This document shows, piece after piece, positions 61,993-64,000 of a stretch of 64,000 bases of DNA. Numbering within the stretch: position 1 is the first letter of the stretch; each line of letters opens with the position of its first letter. The position numbers and the translations under genes are program-made. The notes under the pieces are model-generated. The model was not told the DNA's origin and did no database searches. It was given only the letters and a program-made list of their open reading frames with translations. This DNA is from Mycobacterium sp. 1274761.0 (lineage in GTDB: Bacteria; Actinomycetota; Actinomycetes; Mycobacteriales; Mycobacteriaceae), in the NCBI RefSeq assembly GCF_001668615.1, contig NZ_LZMC01000032.1, positions 16,265 to 80,264 of the forward strand. Direction: 5' to 3'.

Positions 61993-62271
61993 TCAGAGCG
62001 GTGAGGAAGCCGAGGCGGCGGGAACAAACCGGCTCCTTCCGACGAGCTCGCCCCAGGCGGCGAATGCTTCGGTGTGGCCAGCCGACGACGCGCCGCTGCT
62101 GAGAGCTACCAGGCCGTTGGCGATGCTGCCGATACCGACGCCGGTCCGATTGACCACCCGCACAAGCTCATCGAACGCCTCACGCTCGGAACAACCCCGC
62201 AGGCCGACCAGGATTCCGGTGGCCACATCGATCACCCGACGCGAGGTGTGTTCTTCGCCGCGATAATTCAT
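61993..62271 (-). CDS. Short ANTAR-domain protein
   Basis: 92 residues. SRRVIDVATGILVGLRGCSE, then AFDELVRVVNRTGVGIGSIA match the three-helix ANTAR RNA-binding domain, which stabilises antiterminator dual hairpins. The usual N-terminal GAF or PAS sensor is missing, and the C-terminal ~35 residues are Ala/Ser-rich. It could be a truncated remnant or a stand-alone ANTAR protein. Convergent with the HNH gene (24-bp gap). Confidence 0.65.
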   Translation of the reverse strand: MNYRGEEHTSRRVIDVATGILVGLRGCSEREAFDELVRVVNRTGVGIGSIANGLVALSSGASSAGHTEAFAAWGELVGRSRFVPAASASSPL

Positions 62272-62534
62272 GCAGCTGATCGTGCGTGAGGTTGAAGCGG
62301 CACTACAGGTTTAGACGCGGCGAGACGCAAACTCGATCGGAGATCGGTGATTGCATCACGACAATCCGAACTGTCTGCCCGCCACGACAGCGGCCATAAC
62401 CTTCAACGATGGTCGAGATCCGGTCGACGTTTCGCAAGCTTCGGCGCTATCTGTCGGCAACCAAAGCCATTTCAGCCGGAGCGGTGGTCGCCGCATCGAC
62501 GGGCGAGCCCGGGCTGGCCTACCAATTCGACCTC
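62272..62534. other. Gap between ANTAR gene and trehalase
   Basis: 263 bp. It presumably holds the ANTAR promoter (minus strand) and the 3' end of the trehalase transcript. Plus-strand frames of about 80 codons exist here but show no start signal or family pattern. No repeats seen. Confidence 0.5.
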
Positions 62535-63896
62535 TTACATCGGCGCGTTGGCCGGCTGGAAAACCCCTGAGCTGTCGGACTCCTCCTCGGCGCGGATGAC
62601 ATGAACCACCGCATTGATCAGCGCCAGGTGGGTGAACGCCTGCGGGAAGTTCCCGAGATGGCGCCCGGTGCGCGGCTCGATCTCCTCGGCGTAGAGATGC
62701 AGCGGGCTGGCGAACGACAGTAGCCGTTCGCACAGTCGCTTGGCGCGATGAATCTCGCCGATCTCGACCAGCGCCGACACCAGCCAGAACGAGCAGATCG
62801 TGAACGTGCCCTCCTCGCCGGACAAGCCGTCGTCGGTCTCCTCGACCCTGTAGCGCAGCACCAGTCCGTCAACCGTCAGCTCGTCGGCGATCGCCAGCAC
62901 AGTGGCCCTGATGCGCGGATCGTCGGGCGGCAGAAAGCGGGTGAGCACCGCCAGCAGCAGTGAGGCGTCCAGCGCGTCGTCGCCGTAGCGCTGCGTGAGC
63001 ACGCCGCGGGAGTCGACGCCGTTGGCCAGGATGTCGGCCTTGATCTCCTCGGCGATCGCACGCCACTGCTGCGCGTAGGACCTCTCGCCCTCGATCTCGG
63101 CCAGCTTGGCTCCCCGGTCGAGTGCGACCCAGCACATGATTTTGCTCGACGTGAAGTGCTGCGGCTCGCCGCGCACCTCCCAGATCCCGCGGTCGGGTTC
63201 TTTCCAGTGCTTGATGGCCTCTTCGACTTGTTGCTTGAGCACCGGCCACAGCGTCTCGGGGATCTGCTCGCGCGACTTCGTGTGCAGGTAGACCGAATCC
63301 AGCATCGTGCCCCAGATGTCGTGCTGCATCTGGTTGTAGGCGCCGTTGCCGATCCGCACCGGCCGGGCGTTGTCGTAGCCCGACAGGTGGTGCAGCTCCT
63401 CTTCAACCAGGGTGCGTTCCCCGCCAACGGCGTACATCACCTGAAGGGGGTGTCGTTCACCGTTGTTGGCGCCCGACACGTCGGCGATGAACGCGAAGAA
63501 GTCGTCGGCCTCCCGATCCAGCCCCAGGGTGTACAGACCCCACAACGCGAACGTCGAGTCGCGCACCCAGGCGTAGCGGTAATCCCAATTGCGTTCTCCC
63601 TGAGGGGTTTCCGGCAGCGACGTCGTTGGTGCCGCCAGCAGTGCACCGGTCGGCGAATACGTCAGCCCCTTCAACGTCAACGCGCTGCGCTGAAGGTAGG
63701 CGCGCCATGGGTGGTCGGGAAAGTCACCGACGTTGATCCACTGCCGCCAGCATTCGCTGGTCTGCCACATCTTGTCGGCGGCTTCGTCGTAGGTCTGCGG
63801 CGACGGATGCTTCGACCAGCTCAACGCGACGAAGACGTTGTCGCCTTCCTTCATTCGCGTGCGGGCCCGGGCTTCCCGGCCCTCGAGACCGATGCG
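62535..63896 (-). pseudogene. Trehalase (GH15), catalytic C-terminal part, cut at 63896
   Basis: 454 codons from RIGLEGREARARTRM to the stop. GH15 signatures: ERNWDYRYAWVRDSTFALWG (substrate pocket and general acid Glu region), SSKIMCWVALDRGAKLA, and the second catalytic region RVEETDDGLSGEEGTFTICS. Mycobacterial Rv2402/MSMEG_4535-type enzymes hydrolyse trehalose and have ~640-670 residues. Upstream of RIGLEG the minus-strand frame becomes Arg/Pro-rich and unlike the family, while the expected preceding sequence is found on the plus strand (63897-64000). First internal ATG is 63854. If the inversion is real, the enzyme is inactive. Confidence 0.75.
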
Positions 63897-64000
63897 CTGG
63901 TGATGGGGCCGTGGCACGACATCGAATCGCGGTCGCGGACGCACCGCCGCACGCCGATGGACTGGGACGCCGAGCACATCCTGTTGCGCACCGTGCGGTG
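63897..64000 (+). pseudogene. Trehalase (GH15), upstream segment in opposite orientation
   Basis: An open plus-strand stretch to the window end encodes LVMGPWHDIESRSRTH, then RRTPMDWDAEHILLRTVR. From memory, this sequence lies N-terminal to the RIGLEGREAR block in mycobacterial GH15 trehalases. Here it faces the other way, sharing the bases around 63891-63896 with the minus-strand fragment. The remainder of the gene lies beyond the window. Confidence 0.65.

Noticed and set aside
62347..62604. Plus-strand frames between the ANTAR gene and trehalase
   Set aside because: No ribosome binding site or family resemblance; they run into the antisense of trehalase.
63897..63977. Minus-strand extension of trehalase up to a GTG at 63977
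   Set aside because: The added residues are Arg/Pro/His-rich and unlike the family, as expected for the antisense of the plus-strand trehalase segment.

Overview
The window is high-GC, densely packed actinobacterial chromosome. Gene content and order point to a rapid-growing Mycobacterium (Mycolicibacterium). From memory of the M. tuberculosis map, the chain clpP1-clpP2-clpX, korAB, mobA, rpfE, saccharopine-dehydrogenase-like enoyl reductase, valS-folC-DUF4233-ndk, rne, rplU-rpmA-obg-proB, nadE, rbsK, proA, MoxR/VWA, nadD-rsfS-gpgP-octT-degV, comEA-comEC-holA, rpsT, ATP-grasp/alpha-E/transglutaminase, rnz, CBS protein, MazF-like protein, lepA and trehalase follows the Rv2461c-to-Rv2402 region in order. 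Several extra genes are inserted. No rRNA, tRNA, CRISPR array, insertion sequence or prophage was seen.

Layout. 1-4.3 kb: Clp protease, then a minus-strand group (24-residue membrane ORF, glycosyltransferase remnant, secreted protein, fdhD). 4.5-10.2 kb: ferredoxin-dependent 2-oxoglutarate oxidoreductase, mobA, a 1-kb regulatory gap and two tandem resuscitation-promoting-factor genes. 10.2-26 kb: monooxygenase, S9 peptidase, enoyl reductase, then housekeeping operons. 26-31 kb: a minus-strand module lying between proB and nadE (isochorismatase-like hydrolase, a bis-MGD molybdoenzyme lacking the usual Fe-S cysteines, a helical His-rich protein, a sirtuin, an unknown protein). 31-40 kb: nadE, a CmtR-like metal sensor with a methyltransferase, rbsK, proA, MoxR/VWA pair. 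40-48.8 kb: NAD/ribosome/methylglucose-lipopolysaccharide genes, then comEA-comEC-holA. 49-57 kb: ATP-grasp/alpha-E/transglutaminase operon and small enzymes. 57-64 kb: lepA, an MBL-rhodanese fusion, a 13E12-type HNH protein with a perfect SOS box, a short ANTAR protein, and trehalase.

The most notable items are these. (1) The trehalase gene changes strand near position 63896: its catalytic part is on the minus strand, but the preceding family sequence reads on the plus strand, so there is an inversion or a misassembly. (2) lepA has no ATG, GTG or TTG in the only stretch where it can start, and apparently uses ATA or ATT. (3) There is a molybdoenzyme-sirtuin module. (4) The leader of rpfE has four tandem hairpins, and the second rpf gene is preceded by a four-fold 9-nt TCAC repeat. 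(5) Many starts lack a Shine-Dalgarno sequence and instead have TANNNT 6-8 nt upstream, suggesting leaderless transcripts.

All calls come from reading the sequence and from memory of protein families. No database search was run.
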